A DNA stretch of 64,000 bases, from contig JBFWVC010000019.1 of assembly GCA_050246945.1 (NCBI GenBank), positions 1-64,000 of the forward strand, read 5' to 3'. Shown here in pieces: positions 16,938 through 26,754 of this stretch (position 1 is the first letter of the stretch; every line of letters starts with the position of its first letter). The stretch comes from JAEUMD01 sp050246945 (GTDB lineage: Bacteria; Pseudomonadota; Alphaproteobacteria; Rhizobiales; Hyphomicrobiaceae). The notes beneath the pieces are model-generated. The model saw nothing but the letters and a program-made list of their open reading frames with translations. It did not search any database and had not been told where the DNA came from. The position numbers and the translations under genes are program-made.

Positions 16938-18929
16938 ATGAATGACATGGCCAACAAGCCGAAGTCCGGGAACGCTCCGGCCGGAGATGACACGAAACTG
17001 ACGTTCCGCCGCTACGCGAATGGCGAGAACATGTGGACAGGCTGGGACGATCTCACTGAGAAGATCTTCCAGGCGGATCACTCCTACAAATGCCCGACCT
17101 ACGTTCACCGCACGCCGCCCTGCCAGGGTTCCTGCCCCTCGGGCCACGAAATCCGCGGCTGGCTCGCCATTGCCCGCCAGATGGACAAGCCGCCGACGAA
17201 GGACATGAAGTGGCAGGAGTATGCCTTCCAGCGCATGGTCGAGGCGAACCCCTTCCCGGCTACCATGGGCCGCGTGTGCCCCGCGCCTTGCGAGGATGGT
17301 TGCAACCGTAACGAGGTCGATGACTTCGTCGGCATCAATGCAGTCGAGCAGTACGTCGGCGACTGGGCCAACGACAACTCGATGAAGCTGCCCGAGGCAG
17401 GCGACTTCACCGGTAAGAAGGTCGCAGTGATCGGCGGCGGACCAGCTGGTCTTGCTGCTGCCTACTTCCTTCGCCGCAAGGGTCACGCCGTTTCCATCTT
17501 CGAGGCCCATGACCACCTCGGCGGCATGATGCGCTACGGCATTCCTGGCTACCGTACGCCGCGCGAAATGCTGGACACCGAGATCAAGCGTATTCTCGAC
17601 ATGGGCGTCGACGTCCGCCTCAACACCAAGGTCGGAACAGATGTGTCCGTCGAGGCGCTGGAGGAGGAATTCGACGCGATCTTCTGGGCCGTGGGCGCTC
17701 AGAAGGGTCGCGGCCTGCCGGTCGCGGGCTGGGAAGGGACGGAAAACTGCATCACCGGTGTCGAATTCCTCGATGCGTTCAACCAGGGCTGGGTCGCCGG
17801 CACCGCCAAGAAGGTGATCGTCGTCGGCGGTGGCGACACCTCGATCGACGTCGCGTCGGTCGCGCGCCGCCTGGGCCACATCACCCACAAGGCTGAGAAG
17901 GATATCGATCCCCACAACGCGCTCGGCTTTACGGCGCACGACGTCGCCGGCGCCATGCGCCGTGAGGGCCTCCAGGCAACGCTGACTTCGCTCTTCCCGC
18001 TCGAGAAGATGACTGCTTCCGAACGCGAGCGCGAGGACGCCATGCGCGAAGGCGTCACCATCATGGGTGGAGTGATCCCTCTCGAAGTGCTGCGCGACGA
18101 ACACGGTCATGCGCGGGGCCTCAAGATGGCGAAGTGCAACATGAAGGGCATGACGCCCGAAGTGATCGAAGGCACCGAGTTCGAGATCGAAGGCGACATC
18201 ATCATCTCGGCCATCGGCCAGATGGGTGAACTCGGCGAAGGCCTGCAAGGGCTGGACAACGGCAAGGGCTTCATCGGCACCGATGCCATGTATCGCGTCA
18301 AGGGCAAGCCCAAGCATTTCGCCGGCGGCGACATCGTCCGGCCGCATCTGCTGACCACCGCGATCGGGCACGGCCGCATCGCCGCCGAGAGCATCGATCA
18401 TTTTCTGAACGGCTCGCCCGTCGATAAGCGTCCCAAGGTCGACGTGCATCACTTCAACCTGCTGCGCGAGCTGCACCAGCGTGCGCTCGACCCCGAGCCT
18501 TATGATCACAAGCAGGCCCGCGGCACGTCGGGGGCCAAGTTCGCCGTCCACAATTACGAGGATCGCTCATCGAGCCAGATCATCCCGCACTCCGATCTCT
18601 TCAAGGGTCACTTCAAGTACGAGGCCCGTGGCAAGCGCGAGGAAGTGCACATCGAGGGTGACAAGGTTCTTGGCAACTTCGAAGAGCGCATCAAGGGCCT
18701 CACCGAAGAGGAGGCGATCAATGAAGGTAAGCGCTGCATGTCCTGCGGCATGTGCTTCGAGTGCGACAACTGCGTGATCTTCTGCCCGCAGACCGCGGTG
18801 AAGCGGGTGCCGAAGAAGGAGCGTGCCGTTGGCCGCTACGTCTACACTGACTACTCCATGTGCGTCGGTTGCCACATCTGCGCAGATGTCTGCCCCACCG
18901 GCTACATCCAGATGGGCCTGGGCGAGTGA
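16938..18929 (+). CDS. dsrL: DsrL, NAD(P)H:acceptor iron-sulfur flavoprotein
   Basis: 663 aa. GltD-like oxidoreductase with an N-terminal Fe-S region (CQGSCPSGHEIRGW), an FAD dinucleotide fold near residue 160 (VAVIGGGPAGLAAAYFL) and an NAD(P) fold near residue 293 (KVIVVGGGDTSIDVASVA). Two C-terminal ferredoxin motifs start near residues 599 (CMSCGMCFECDNC) and 641 (CVGCHICADVC). DsrL is the physiological electron partner of DsrAB in sulfur oxidisers, and its presence supports the oxidative direction. ATG follows GGAGG; 15 bp after dsrK. Confidence 0.96.
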   Translation: MNDMANKPKSGNAPAGDDTKLTFRRYANGENMWTGWDDLTEKIFQADHSYKCPTYVHRTPPCQGSCPSGHEIRGWLAIARQMDKPPTKDMKWQEYAFQRMVEANPFPATMGRVCPAPCEDGCNRNEVDDFVGINAVEQYVGDWANDNSMKLPEAGDFTGKKVAVIGGGPAGLAAAYFLRRKGHAVSIFEAHDHLGGMMRYGIPGYRTPREMLDTEIKRILDMGVDVRLNTKVGTDVSVEALEEEFDAIFWAVGAQKGRGLPVAGWEGTENCITGVEFLDAFNQGWVAGTAKKVIVVGGGDTSIDVASVARRLGHITHKAEKDIDPHNALGFTAHDVAGAMRREGLQATLTSLFPLEKMTASEREREDAMREGVTIMGGVIPLEVLRDEHGHARGLKMAKCNMKGMTPEVIEGTEFEIEGDIIISAIGQMGELGEGLQGLDNGKGFIGTDAMYRVKGKPKHFAGGDIVRPHLLTTAIGHGRIAAESIDHFLNGSPVDKRPKVDVHHFNLLRELHQRALDPEPYDHKQARGTSGAKFAVHNYEDRSSSQIIPHSDLFKGHFKYEARGKREEVHIEGDKVLGNFEERIKGLTEEEAINEGKRCMSCGMCFECDNCVIFCPQTAVKRVPKKERAVGRYVYTDYSMCVGCHICADVCPTGYIQMGLGE

Positions 18930-18948
18930 GGCTGGGCAGGGCGACACC

Positions 18949-19428
18949 ATGCACATGACGCGGGATAGGACGATGCTTGCGATGACGGTGGCCGTTTTGG
19001 CCGTCGTCGTCGCCGGTGTCGTGACGGGATCGGCGTTCGCCGGTCCGCCGCAGCCGGCCAAGGGGCGGGGCGACAAGTGCGTAGCGCCGACAGACTGGAT
19101 GCGCCGCTATCATATGACGACGCTCCTGCATCAGCGCCAGGAGACCGTCCACGAAGGCATTCGCACGCCGCAGTTCAGCCTCAAGGGTTGCATCGATTGC
19201 CATCAGGTGAAGGGCGCGGACGGCAAGGCGGTCACGGTTGCCGATCCCAAACACTTCTGCCGCACCTGCCACGATTATGCAGCAGTCCGCGTCGACTGCT
19301 TCGAGTGTCATGCGTCGCGTCCTGGCGAACAGACCAAGACCGGCAGCGTGACAGTTAACCCCCATGCAGCGACCACGTCCGCTGACGTCGCAACCCTCAA
19401 TCGCTATCTGGAGGGAGCGAACCGATGA
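18949..19428 (+). CDS. dsrJ: DsrJ, periplasmic triheme cytochrome c
   Basis: 159 aa. A single N-terminal membrane segment or uncleaved signal (MLAMTVAVLAVVVAGVVTGSAFA) precedes three CxxCH heme sites at C81 (CIDCH), C104 (CRTCH) and C117 (CFECH). An additional Cys (GDKCVAP) may be the unusual axial heme ligand known in DsrJ. Component of DsrMKJOP facing the periplasm. Its stop overlaps the dsrO start by 4 bp. The frame is open upstream, but this ATG puts the signal at the N-terminus. Confidence 0.95.
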   Translation: MHMTRDRTMLAMTVAVLAVVVAGVVTGSAFAGPPQPAKGRGDKCVAPTDWMRRYHMTTLLHQRQETVHEGIRTPQFSLKGCIDCHQVKGADGKAVTVADPKHFCRTCHDYAAVRVDCFECHASRPGEQTKTGSVTVNPHAATTSADVATLNRYLEGANR

Positions 19429-20306
19429 GCATGAAGTTCGAGTTCCCTGAAACGTGCGCCGACGGCGCGGCGTGCGGCTGCAAGTCCGCCGGAGCCCGTG
19501 CCGCCGAAGAGCGCACACCTGCCCCGCTGGCATTTTCTCTCGCTGATCCGGTTCCGGCCGATCCCGTCGAAGTGGGCCGCCGCTGGTTCCTCAAGACTGC
19601 GGCTGCCTTCACGACCACGGTGCTCGCTCCGGGCGTCACTCTCATGGCATTCGGCGAAGTAGACGCTGCCGACGCCAAGCCTGCCGATCAGCCGGTTACA
19701 TCCGCTCGACGTTGGGGCCTGTTGATCGACGCCGGCAAATGCCGGGACGGCTGCAACGACTGCGTCGCGGCTTGCGGTGAAGAGAACGGCATCTCAAAGC
19801 CCAAGAACCTTGCAACCGATTCGCAATGGATCCGCACCCTGAAGGTGACGAACCCGAAGGACGGCGCGACGTTCCAGATGCCGTTCATGTGCCAGCACTG
19901 CGCCGAGCCCCCTTGTGTTGACGTCTGCCCCACCGGCGCATCGTTCAGGCGCGCTGACGGCATCGTCCTCGTCGACCGTCATATTTGCATCGGCTGCAGG
20001 TATTGCATGATGGCCTGCCCCTACAAGGCACGCTCCTTCGTCCATGAGCCGCTGCAGGACCAGAAGCCCTACGCTCCGCGCGGCAAGGGCTGTGTCGAGA
20101 GCTGCACCATGTGTGTGCATCGCGTCGATGCGGGTGGTACGCCGGCTTGCGTCGAAGCCTGCGCGAAGGCCGGTCACGACGCTATGATCTTCGGTGACTT
20201 GAACGACAAGAACTCCGAGATCGCCAAGCGGGTCGCCACCTACCGCACCACCCGCGTGCGCGCTGATCTGGGCACCGATCCCGGCGTCTACTACCAGAAC
20301 ATTTGA
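19425..20306 (+). CDS. dsrO: DsrO, periplasmic ferredoxin-like subunit
   Basis: 293 aa. An internal twin-arginine-like signal (GRRWFLKTAAAFTTTVLAPG, around residues 50-70) follows a long N-region with CGCK. Four ferredoxin-type cysteine clusters follow (CRDGCNDCVAAC, CQHCAEPPCVDVCPTG, CIGCRYCMMACPY, CESCTMC variant, CVEAC). It should pass electrons between DsrJ and DsrP. ATGA overlap with dsrJ. Confidence 0.95.
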   Translation: MSMKFEFPETCADGAACGCKSAGARAAEERTPAPLAFSLADPVPADPVEVGRRWFLKTAAAFTTTVLAPGVTLMAFGEVDAADAKPADQPVTSARRWGLLIDAGKCRDGCNDCVAACGEENGISKPKNLATDSQWIRTLKVTNPKDGATFQMPFMCQHCAEPPCVDVCPTGASFRRADGIVLVDRHICIGCRYCMMACPYKARSFVHEPLQDQKPYAPRGKGCVESCTMCVHRVDAGGTPACVEACAKAGHDAMIFGDLNDKNSEIAKRVATYRTTRVRADLGTDPGVYYQNI

Positions 20307-20346
20307 ACGAGGGCCGGACCGGCATCCGGCCGCAGAGGCAAGAGCG

Positions 20347-21558
20347 ATGGCGCGCATCACGTTTCAGAAGCTTGAAGACCACAGCCCCTTATTCTGGGGG
20401 CTGCTGACGCTGCATGCCCTGGTGATTGCAATTGGACTGGGCGCGTTCTTCTACATGGAGCACCACGGCCACATCGTAACAGGCATGAACAATGCCATCG
20501 TTTGGGGCACGCCGCACGTCTTTGCAGTGTTCCTGATCGTCGCGGCATCCGGCGCCCTCAACGTCGCCTCCATATCCTCGGTGTTCAACAATCTGGCCTA
20601 CAAGCCGTTCGCGCGGCTGTCCGGCATCCTGGCGATCTCGCTGCTGGTCGGCGGCCTCATGGTTCTGGTGCTCGATCTAGGTCGCCCCGAGCGATTGACC
20701 GTCGCGATGACGACCTACAATTTCAAGTCCATCTTTGCCTGGAACATCTACTTGTACACGGGCTTCCTGGTCATCGTCGCGGCCTACCTCTTCACCATGA
20801 TGGACCGCTCCGTAGCGAAGTCGGGCAAGGCGACGAAGTTCATGGGTTGGTTTGCGTTCGCATGGCGACTGGCTCTCACCACCGGCACCGGCTCGATATT
20901 TGGCTTCCTTGTGGCCCGCGAGGCCTATGACTCGGCGATCATGGCCCCGCTCTTCATCGCGGCATCCTTCCTGTACGGTCTCGCTTTCACAGTGCTGGTG
21001 TTGCTCACCATGTGCCGGGAGACCCGCCAGCAACTGATGAGCGAGGAGTTGGTGTCGAAGTTCCTCAACCTCGTCGTCATCTTTGCGCTGGCCTTGCTCT
21101 ATTTCACTGCCATCCAGCATCTGACGGCGCTCTACGCCAGCGAGCATCATGGCGTCGAGGCATTCATTCTGCGTGACGGCGGCATCTACACGCAGCTCTT
21201 CTGGCTGGGCCATGTTTTGATCGGCAACGTGATTCCGATCGTCGTCGCCGCCTTCCTTTCCGGCGATGGCAAGCTATTCACTGGTCGTCAAGGGTTGGCG
21301 ATAGCGTCGGTACTGGCGATCCTCGGCGGTCTCTCCTTCATGTATGTCACAATAATCGGCGGTCAGGCGTATCCGCTCGATTTGCTGCCTGGCATGAAGG
21401 TCGAAAGCTTGTTCCTCGATGGCCAGGTCGCCAGCTACACGCCGTCCCTGCCGGAGCTACTGCTGGGCCTTGCAGGCGTTTCCGTCGCCATGCTGGCGAC
21501 GGGCGTCGCGCTCAAGGTGCTGCCATTTCTGCCGCGCGGCATCGAGGCAGAGGGCTGA
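20347..21558 (+). CDS. dsrP: DsrP, NrfD-type integral membrane subunit
   Basis: 403 aa with about ten transmembrane helices (LLTLHALVIAIGLGAFFYM, LSGILAISLLVGGLMVLVLDLGRP, LNLVVIFALALLYF and others). NrfD/PsrC family, quinone-linked anchor of the DsrMKJOP complex. It starts 40 bp after dsrO. No heme motif is expected or seen. Confidence 0.95.
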   Translation: MARITFQKLEDHSPLFWGLLTLHALVIAIGLGAFFYMEHHGHIVTGMNNAIVWGTPHVFAVFLIVAASGALNVASISSVFNNLAYKPFARLSGILAISLLVGGLMVLVLDLGRPERLTVAMTTYNFKSIFAWNIYLYTGFLVIVAAYLFTMMDRSVAKSGKATKFMGWFAFAWRLALTTGTGSIFGFLVAREAYDSAIMAPLFIAASFLYGLAFTVLVLLTMCRETRQQLMSEELVSKFLNLVVIFALALLYFTAIQHLTALYASEHHGVEAFILRDGGIYTQLFWLGHVLIGNVIPIVVAAFLSGDGKLFTGRQGLAIASVLAILGGLSFMYVTIIGGQAYPLDLLPGMKVESLFLDGQVASYTPSLPELLLGLAGVSVAMLATGVALKVLPFLPRGIEAEG

Positions 21559-21677
21559 ATTGCTTGCGCACGAAGCAGCCGGGATAGCGCGAGCGGGTTA
21601 CGACGGGGACGAACAACAAATGGGTGCCAGGAGATGGGAATTCCTGACACCCGCATCCATGGTGGAGTTGCCCTTAA

Positions 21678-23138
21678 GTGGCCCATGTCCTGATCGCAGC
21701 TGCGCACAAGTCGTCTGGCAAGACGACAGTGACCCTGGGGCTTGCGCGCGCTCTCCGGGACGCGGGCCTCGCCGTGCAGACCTTCAAGAAAGGTCCTGAC
21801 TACATCGATCCGATGTGGCACGCCCGCGCCACCGGCCGGCGCTCCTACAACCTTGATTTCAATACCCAGTCGCCGGCTGAGATCTGCGACATGCTTGCGG
21901 CCAAGTCGGCCGATGCGGACATATCGTTCATCGAGGCAAATATGGGTCTCTATGACGGCGTCGACATCGAAGGCCGCGACGGCAACGCCGCGCTGGCCAA
22001 GCTCGTCGGTGCACCTGTCGTATTGGTCATCGATACCGAAGGCATGACTCGCGGCATCGCGCCGCTCCTGTTGGGCTATCGCGTCTTCGATCCCGAGGTC
22101 CACATCGCCGGGATCGTGTTGAATCGCGTGGCCGGCGCGCGCCACGAGGCGAAGCTGCGCGCAGCCGTCGAGCGCTACACGGAGATGCCGGTCATTGGCG
22201 TTCTGCCGCGCGAAGAAGCCCTGATGCTGCCCGAGCGCCACCTGGGTTTGACGACGCCGACGGAGACTGATGCCGTCGAGGCGTTCATTGCCAGGATTGC
22301 GGCGCGCGTAGCCGAACGCTTCGATCTTGGAACATTGAAAGGCATTGCACGCATGGCGATGCCCATGCTGCCGCCGCGTCCGGTTGTTGCGCAGCCCCCG
22401 TCGGATCGCGTCGAGCGCGTCCGCATTGCAATCGCCCGCGATGCCGCTTTCGGCTTCTATTATCCGGACGATATCGAGGCGATGGAGCGCTCCGGCGCTG
22501 ATCTGGTGTTCTTCGACACCATGCGCGACGCCGATCTTCCGCCAGCCGACGGCCTCTTCATTGGCGGGGGCTTTCCCGAGACCCACATGCCGGCGCTGGA
22601 AGCCAACGCAACTCTGAGGGCCGCGATCCGCACCGCGATCCAGGCAGGCCTGCCGACGTATGCGGAATGCGGCGGTCTCATGTATCTGTCACGAGCGATC
22701 CGCTGGGGCTCTGGCCGCGCCGAAATGGTCGGCATCATTGATGCCGAAGCCGTCATGCACGAACGGCCGCAGGGCCGCGGTCAGATTGTCATCTCCGAGA
22801 CGGCCGCGTTTCCCTGGCCGTCTTTGCCAAGCATTGCGCCGCGTGCGGAAGGCGTGAAAGCGCACGAGTTCCATCATGCGGCACTTGTCGATTTGTCGGC
22901 TGACACCGCGTTCGGTTTCGACATGCGGCGTGGTACCGGCATCGACGGCCGCCACGACGGCGTCGTCACACACAACGCGGTCGCATGCTTCGCCCATCAG
23001 CGCGCCACCGCTGCCAACCCATGGGTCGCGCGGTTTGTCGCTTTCGTGCGACACGTCAAAGCCGCCCGAGCGCACGCAGGCGTTGAGACGGGCAGGTTTC
23101 GCGATGCATCCGCCACAGCCGCCGGAACGTCGCCATAG
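21678..23138 (+). CDS. dsrN: DsrN, cobyrinate a,c-diamide synthase-like siroheme amidase
   Basis: 486 aa. CbiA-type ATP-binding N-domain (AAHKSSGKTTVTLGLARAL) and C-terminal class I glutamine amidotransferase domain with the nucleophile in YAECGGLMYLS. In dsr loci this homologue is thought to amidate siroheme for DsrAB, rather than make cobalamin; no other cobalamin genes are seen here. The start is GTG with GGAG upstream. The 119-bp gap after dsrP shows no clear terminator. Confidence 0.92.
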   Translation: MAHVLIAAAHKSSGKTTVTLGLARALRDAGLAVQTFKKGPDYIDPMWHARATGRRSYNLDFNTQSPAEICDMLAAKSADADISFIEANMGLYDGVDIEGRDGNAALAKLVGAPVVLVIDTEGMTRGIAPLLLGYRVFDPEVHIAGIVLNRVAGARHEAKLRAAVERYTEMPVIGVLPREEALMLPERHLGLTTPTETDAVEAFIARIAARVAERFDLGTLKGIARMAMPMLPPRPVVAQPPSDRVERVRIAIARDAAFGFYYPDDIEAMERSGADLVFFDTMRDADLPPADGLFIGGGFPETHMPALEANATLRAAIRTAIQAGLPTYAECGGLMYLSRAIRWGSGRAEMVGIIDAEAVMHERPQGRGQIVISETAAFPWPSLPSIAPRAEGVKAHEFHHAALVDLSADTAFGFDMRRGTGIDGRHDGVVTHNAVACFAHQRATAANPWVARFVAFVRHVKAARAHAGVETGRFRDASATAAGTSP

Positions 23139-23198
23139 GCAATGTCAGAGATGAGTGGCGCAAGTGACAAGTAGGATCGTAGTGGAGGAGCACGACAT

Positions 23199-23843
23199 AT
23201 GACCAACGACACGAGCCGCTTCAATGCTGTCGTCGCGGCCGTTGATGCAGCCAACGCCGATGACCCGCGCACCATCGAGGTCGATGGCAAGGCTCGCCCC
23301 TATGAAATCGTCTATTCCGAGCGCATGACGTCGCGGTTGGCCGCAATGTATCCTGACGCCTCTGAGGTCCTGAGGATTGCCGCACGTGCCCAGCACATAC
23401 GCCGCTGGGACATTCCGCGCAGCAGGTATCCGGAAGGCCGCAACGGATACAACGATTGGCGCAAGGCCTGCCGCGAGCATCATGGCGAGGTGATCACGAA
23501 GATCATGGCGCAGCATGGCTACGGCGAGGACGAGATTGCTCGCACCGTGATGCTGATCAAGAAGGAGCAGTTGAAGAAGGACCGCGAGTCGCAGGCTTTG
23601 GAGAATGTTGTCGATGTCGTCTTCGTGGAGCACTACTTCGATGAGTTTCTCGGCAAGTACTCCCAGTACGACGACGACAAGATCGTCGATATCGTCGGCA
23701 AGACCCTGCGCAAGATGTCGCCCAAGGGGCATCAGGCGGCGCTGTCGCTCGACCTGCCGGAACGCACGCGCGATCTGGTCATGAAGGCGGTGGAGCGTGA
23801 GAAGGATACACTGGCCAAGCTCGCCGCCGTCTCGCTCGACTGA
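23199..23843 (+). CDS. DUF4202 family protein in the dsr operon
   Basis: 214 aa. Signature of DUF4202 (ARAQHIRRWDIPRSRYPEGRNGYNDWR), a helical domain of unknown function; the H/D spacing resembles HD-type folds but catalysis is unproven. Located 60 bp after dsrN and before the Mrp gene, so probably co-transcribed. It occupies the place where gammaproteobacterial loci carry dsrR and dsrS. Confidence 0.85.
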   Translation: MTNDTSRFNAVVAAVDAANADDPRTIEVDGKARPYEIVYSERMTSRLAAMYPDASEVLRIAARAQHIRRWDIPRSRYPEGRNGYNDWRKACREHHGEVITKIMAQHGYGEDEIARTVMLIKKEQLKKDRESQALENVVDVVFVEHYFDEFLGKYSQYDDDKIVDIVGKTLRKMSPKGHQAALSLDLPERTRDLVMKAVEREKDTLAKLAAVSLD

Positions 23844-23946
23844 AGCGCTTCGGCCGGTCGCGGGCGATGCTCGCAAAGCATGATGACGCCCCTTGTATGG
23901 CAGCTGTGGCCGTCGGGGCTGAAGGAGAGTTGAGGAGAGATCAGGA

Positions 23947-25425
23947 ATGAGCGTAACGAAAAGCCAGGTGATGGATCGCCTGCGCAGCGTCAAGGGTTTT
24001 GACGGTGGCAAGAACATCATCGATCAGGGCCTCGTGTCGGAAATCATCATCAAGGAGGATCGGGTATATTTCTCGATCACGGTGCCGATGGACCGTGCTG
24101 GCGATCTGGAGCCCATGCGCCAGGCTGCCGAAAAGGCCGTTGCGGAAATGGATGGCGTCAATGCCGTCACCGCCGTCCTGACGGCTGAAGCCCCGCAGGG
24201 CACGGCTGGCAGAAGCAACGGCTCCAACGGTTCGGGCGCGCCGAAACTGGGCAAGGGTCCGGGTGCTGGCGCTTCCGGTTTGAGCCACATGCCGGGCCTT
24301 CCTGGTGTCAAGCACATCGTCGCCGTTGCATCTGGCAAGGGTGGCGTCGGCAAATCGACGACCGCCGTAAACCTGGCGCTCGGCCTTCAGGCGATGGGGC
24401 TGCGCGTCGGCATGTTCGATGCGGACATCTATGGTCCCTCCCAGCCGCGCCTGCTCGGGCTGACCGGCGAGCATCCCTCCGCCACCGAGGACCAGCAGAA
24501 GCTGATACCCTTGAAGGCGTTCGGTCTTGCTGTCATGTCCATGGGCTTCCTCGTTGAGGAGGACCTGCCGATCGTGTGGCGCGGACCGATGGTCACGCAG
24601 GCGCTCAATCAGATGTTGTTTGATGTCGCCTGGAACCGGGATGGCGATCTGGATGTTCTGATCATCGACATGCCCCCGGGCACCGGCGACGTGCAGTTGA
24701 CCATGGCACAGCAGGTTCCGATGTCGGGCGCCGTGATCGTCTCCACGCCACAGGACCTCGCTCTGATCGACGCCCGCAAGGGCCTCAACATGTTCCGCAA
24801 GGTCGACGTGCCGGTGATCGGCATTGTCGAGAACATGAGCTACTTCATCGCGCCGGATACGGGTAAGCGCTACGACATCTTCGGTCACGGCGGCGCGGAG
24901 CGCGAGGCCGAGAAGCTCGGGCTGAAGTTCCTTGGCGGTGTTCCACTGCACATGGATATCCGCGAACTGTCTGACGCCGGAACGCCGGTCACCGCCGTCC
25001 GCCCCGACGGGCCCGAGGCGGCAGTGTTCAAGGAAATTGCGCTCAAGGTCTGGGAGGCAGTGCAGGCGTCGAAGGGCGTCGAGGCGCCGATCGTCAAGCT
25101 TTCGCCCGAGCGCGATAGCCTGAAGGTTACCTTCAAGGACGGCTATTCGTACGATCTCTCTGCGGAGATGCTGCGTGTGATGAGCCCATCGGCGGAAGTT
25201 CAGGGTCATTCCGCCGAGCAGCGCGTGACGGTGCCTGGAAAGCGCAATGTCAAGATCAAGACAATGCAGCCCGTTGGCAAATACGCGACGAAGATCTCCT
25301 TCGACGATGGCCACGACACCGGGCTCTATTCCTGGTCATACCTGCTTGAACTGGGCCAGAACAAGGACGCTAAGTGGAAGACGTACCTTGAAGATCTGGC
25401 CGCCAGGGGTTTGAACCGCGGCTGA
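23947..25425 (+). CDS. Mrp/NBP35 (ApbC-like) Fe-S carrier ATPase fused to DUF971
   Basis: 492 aa. Residues 1-80 form a MIP18/DUF59-like domain. A linker rich in Gly/Ser leads to a deviant-Walker P-loop ATPase (VAVASGKGGVGKSTTAVNLALGLQ, about 120) with IIDMPPGTGDVQLT. After about residue 375 a DUF971 domain follows (VTFKDGYSYDLSAEMLRVMSPSAEVQ, SFDDGHDTGLYSW). The usual Mrp C-terminal CxxC is not visible. It may load Fe-S clusters onto Dsr proteins; this is inference from operon position. A terminator follows at 25617. Confidence 0.92.
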   Translation: MSVTKSQVMDRLRSVKGFDGGKNIIDQGLVSEIIIKEDRVYFSITVPMDRAGDLEPMRQAAEKAVAEMDGVNAVTAVLTAEAPQGTAGRSNGSNGSGAPKLGKGPGAGASGLSHMPGLPGVKHIVAVASGKGGVGKSTTAVNLALGLQAMGLRVGMFDADIYGPSQPRLLGLTGEHPSATEDQQKLIPLKAFGLAVMSMGFLVEEDLPIVWRGPMVTQALNQMLFDVAWNRDGDLDVLIIDMPPGTGDVQLTMAQQVPMSGAVIVSTPQDLALIDARKGLNMFRKVDVPVIGIVENMSYFIAPDTGKRYDIFGHGGAEREAEKLGLKFLGGVPLHMDIRELSDAGTPVTAVRPDGPEAAVFKEIALKVWEAVQASKGVEAPIVKLSPERDSLKVTFKDGYSYDLSAEMLRVMSPSAEVQGHSAEQRVTVPGKRNVKIKTMQPVGKYATKISFDDGHDTGLYSWSYLLELGQNKDAKWKTYLEDLAARGLNRG

Positions 25426-25430
25426 CCTCA

Positions 25431-25550
25431 AGCATGTTTAGCTGAAGTGTGCAGCGGTTCGGCGTGAAAAACATGCTCAAGGACAATGGGTGCATGTTGA
25501 GCTGAAGTGTGCAGCGGCACAGCATGAAAAACATGCACGAAACAATGGAC
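25431..25550. repeat. Two tandem 60-bp repeats with GCATGTT..AACATGC dyads
   Basis: Units 25431-25490 and 25491-25550 are nearly identical. Both share GCTGAAGTGTGCAGCGG and TGAAAAACATGC. Each unit is itself an imperfect hairpin. The core GTGTGCAGCGG recurs at 49965 and a related start at 57081. Confidence 0.9.
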
Positions 25551-25616
25551 CGGAACGTGGTCATGTCTTCACGAAACATGAACGCGATCTGAGTTTCAGC
25601 GTTGGGAACTGCTGGA

Positions 25617-25649
25617 TCGGCGGAGGCGAATAGTCTCCGCCGATTTTTC
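25617..25649 (+). terminator. Rho-independent terminator after the dsr operon
   Basis: Stem TCGGCGGAG/CTCCGCCGA (9 bp, loop 9 nt) followed by five T. It lies 190 bp after the Mrp-DUF971 gene and upstream of the rhodanese gene, separating the two. Confidence 0.82.
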
Positions 25650-25803
25650 ATTGGTTCGACGAATGAAACACGCGGCTTGCTTGACAAGGCAGCGGCGCCG
25701 ACGACGATGGTAAAAAAAAAGCGCTCCATGCTGCGTCAGTGGGCTGCACTCTCCGGTATGCAAGGCGCACCGATTGCATATTGCGCTCTATGAGGAAACC
25801 CCG

Positions 25804-26754
25804 ATGCAAAGACTGAAAGTCTACACTATCGCCGTCCTCGGCTTCGTGGCGGCCACGCTTCCCGTTGCCGCATCCGATCCGCTTGTCTCTGTCGACTGGG
25901 TCAAGTCGAACCTTGGCAAGCCAGGGATCGTGTTTCTCGACGTGACCAGTGGCGGCGGCCGCTCCAAGGCTGATTTTGCCGCTGCGCATATTCCAGGTTC
26001 CGTCTACACGGACTACGGCAAGGCCGGTTGGCGTGAAAAGAACGCCGAAGGCGTGAACAGCATGCTGCCACCTGCCGACAAGCTCGAAAAACTCATCGGC
26101 GCTCACGGTATCGACAACGCGACGCATGTCGTGCTGATCCCGATGGGCAAGCACGCACAGGACACCGGAGCCGCCACGCGGCTCTATTGGACCTTCAAGG
26201 TGCTGGGCCACGATGACGTCTCAATACTGGATGGCGGCTATCTGGGCTGGATTGCGGAAATCGACAAGGAGACCAAGAAGCCGGTCAATCCACTGGAAAC
26301 CGGTGAGTCGTCTCCGACAGCGAAGGCCTTCAAGGCCAATGTTCGCCGGGAGATGATCGCCACCAAGGACGATGTAATGGGCGCCATGGCAGACAAGCAG
26401 CCGCTTGTCGACAACCGGCCAAGCGACTTCTTCCTGGGCATCTCCAAGAGCAACGACGCCAAGGTCAGCGGCACCATTCCGGGTGCGACGAACCTGCCTG
26501 AGGCATGGCTCACGGTGAACAACGGCGGCAAGTTCCGCTCCAAGGAACAACTCGCCAAACTCTATCAGGCCGCGGGTGTCGCCACGTCCGGCAAACAGAT
26601 TAACTTCTGCAACACTGGCCATTGGGCCAGTCTCGGCTGGTTCGTATCGTCCGAAATCATGGGCAACAAGCAGGCGAGAATGTACGATGGCTCCATGGCC
26701 GAATGGACACGCGACGAGAAAGCGCCTCTGCAGCGCACCATCGTGGTGGAGTGA
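25804..26754 (+). CDS. Exported rhodanese-family sulfurtransferase
   Basis: 316 aa. Signal peptide MQRLKVYTIAVLGFVAATLPVAA, then two rhodanese domains. The first is inactive-looking; the second carries the nucleophile in NFCNTGHWAS. It should act in the periplasm on thiosulfate or polysulfide, delivering sulfur upstream of the Dsr system; this is inference. The ATG at 25804 places the signal at the N-terminus. Monocistronic, with the dsr terminator in front. Confidence 0.88.
   Translation: MQRLKVYTIAVLGFVAATLPVAASDPLVSVDWVKSNLGKPGIVFLDVTSGGGRSKADFAAAHIPGSVYTDYGKAGWREKNAEGVNSMLPPADKLEKLIGAHGIDNATHVVLIPMGKHAQDTGAATRLYWTFKVLGHDDVSILDGGYLGWIAEIDKETKKPVNPLETGESSPTAKAFKANVRREMIATKDDVMGAMADKQPLVDNRPSDFFLGISKSNDAKVSGTIPGATNLPEAWLTVNNGGKFRSKEQLAKLYQAAGVATSGKQINFCNTGHWASLGWFVSSEIMGNKQARMYDGSMAEWTRDEKAPLQRTIVVE

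Noticed and set aside
25431..25550. Possible CRISPR array
   Set aside because: Only two units, contiguous with no spacers, and each is a dyad; they are ordinary tandem repeats.
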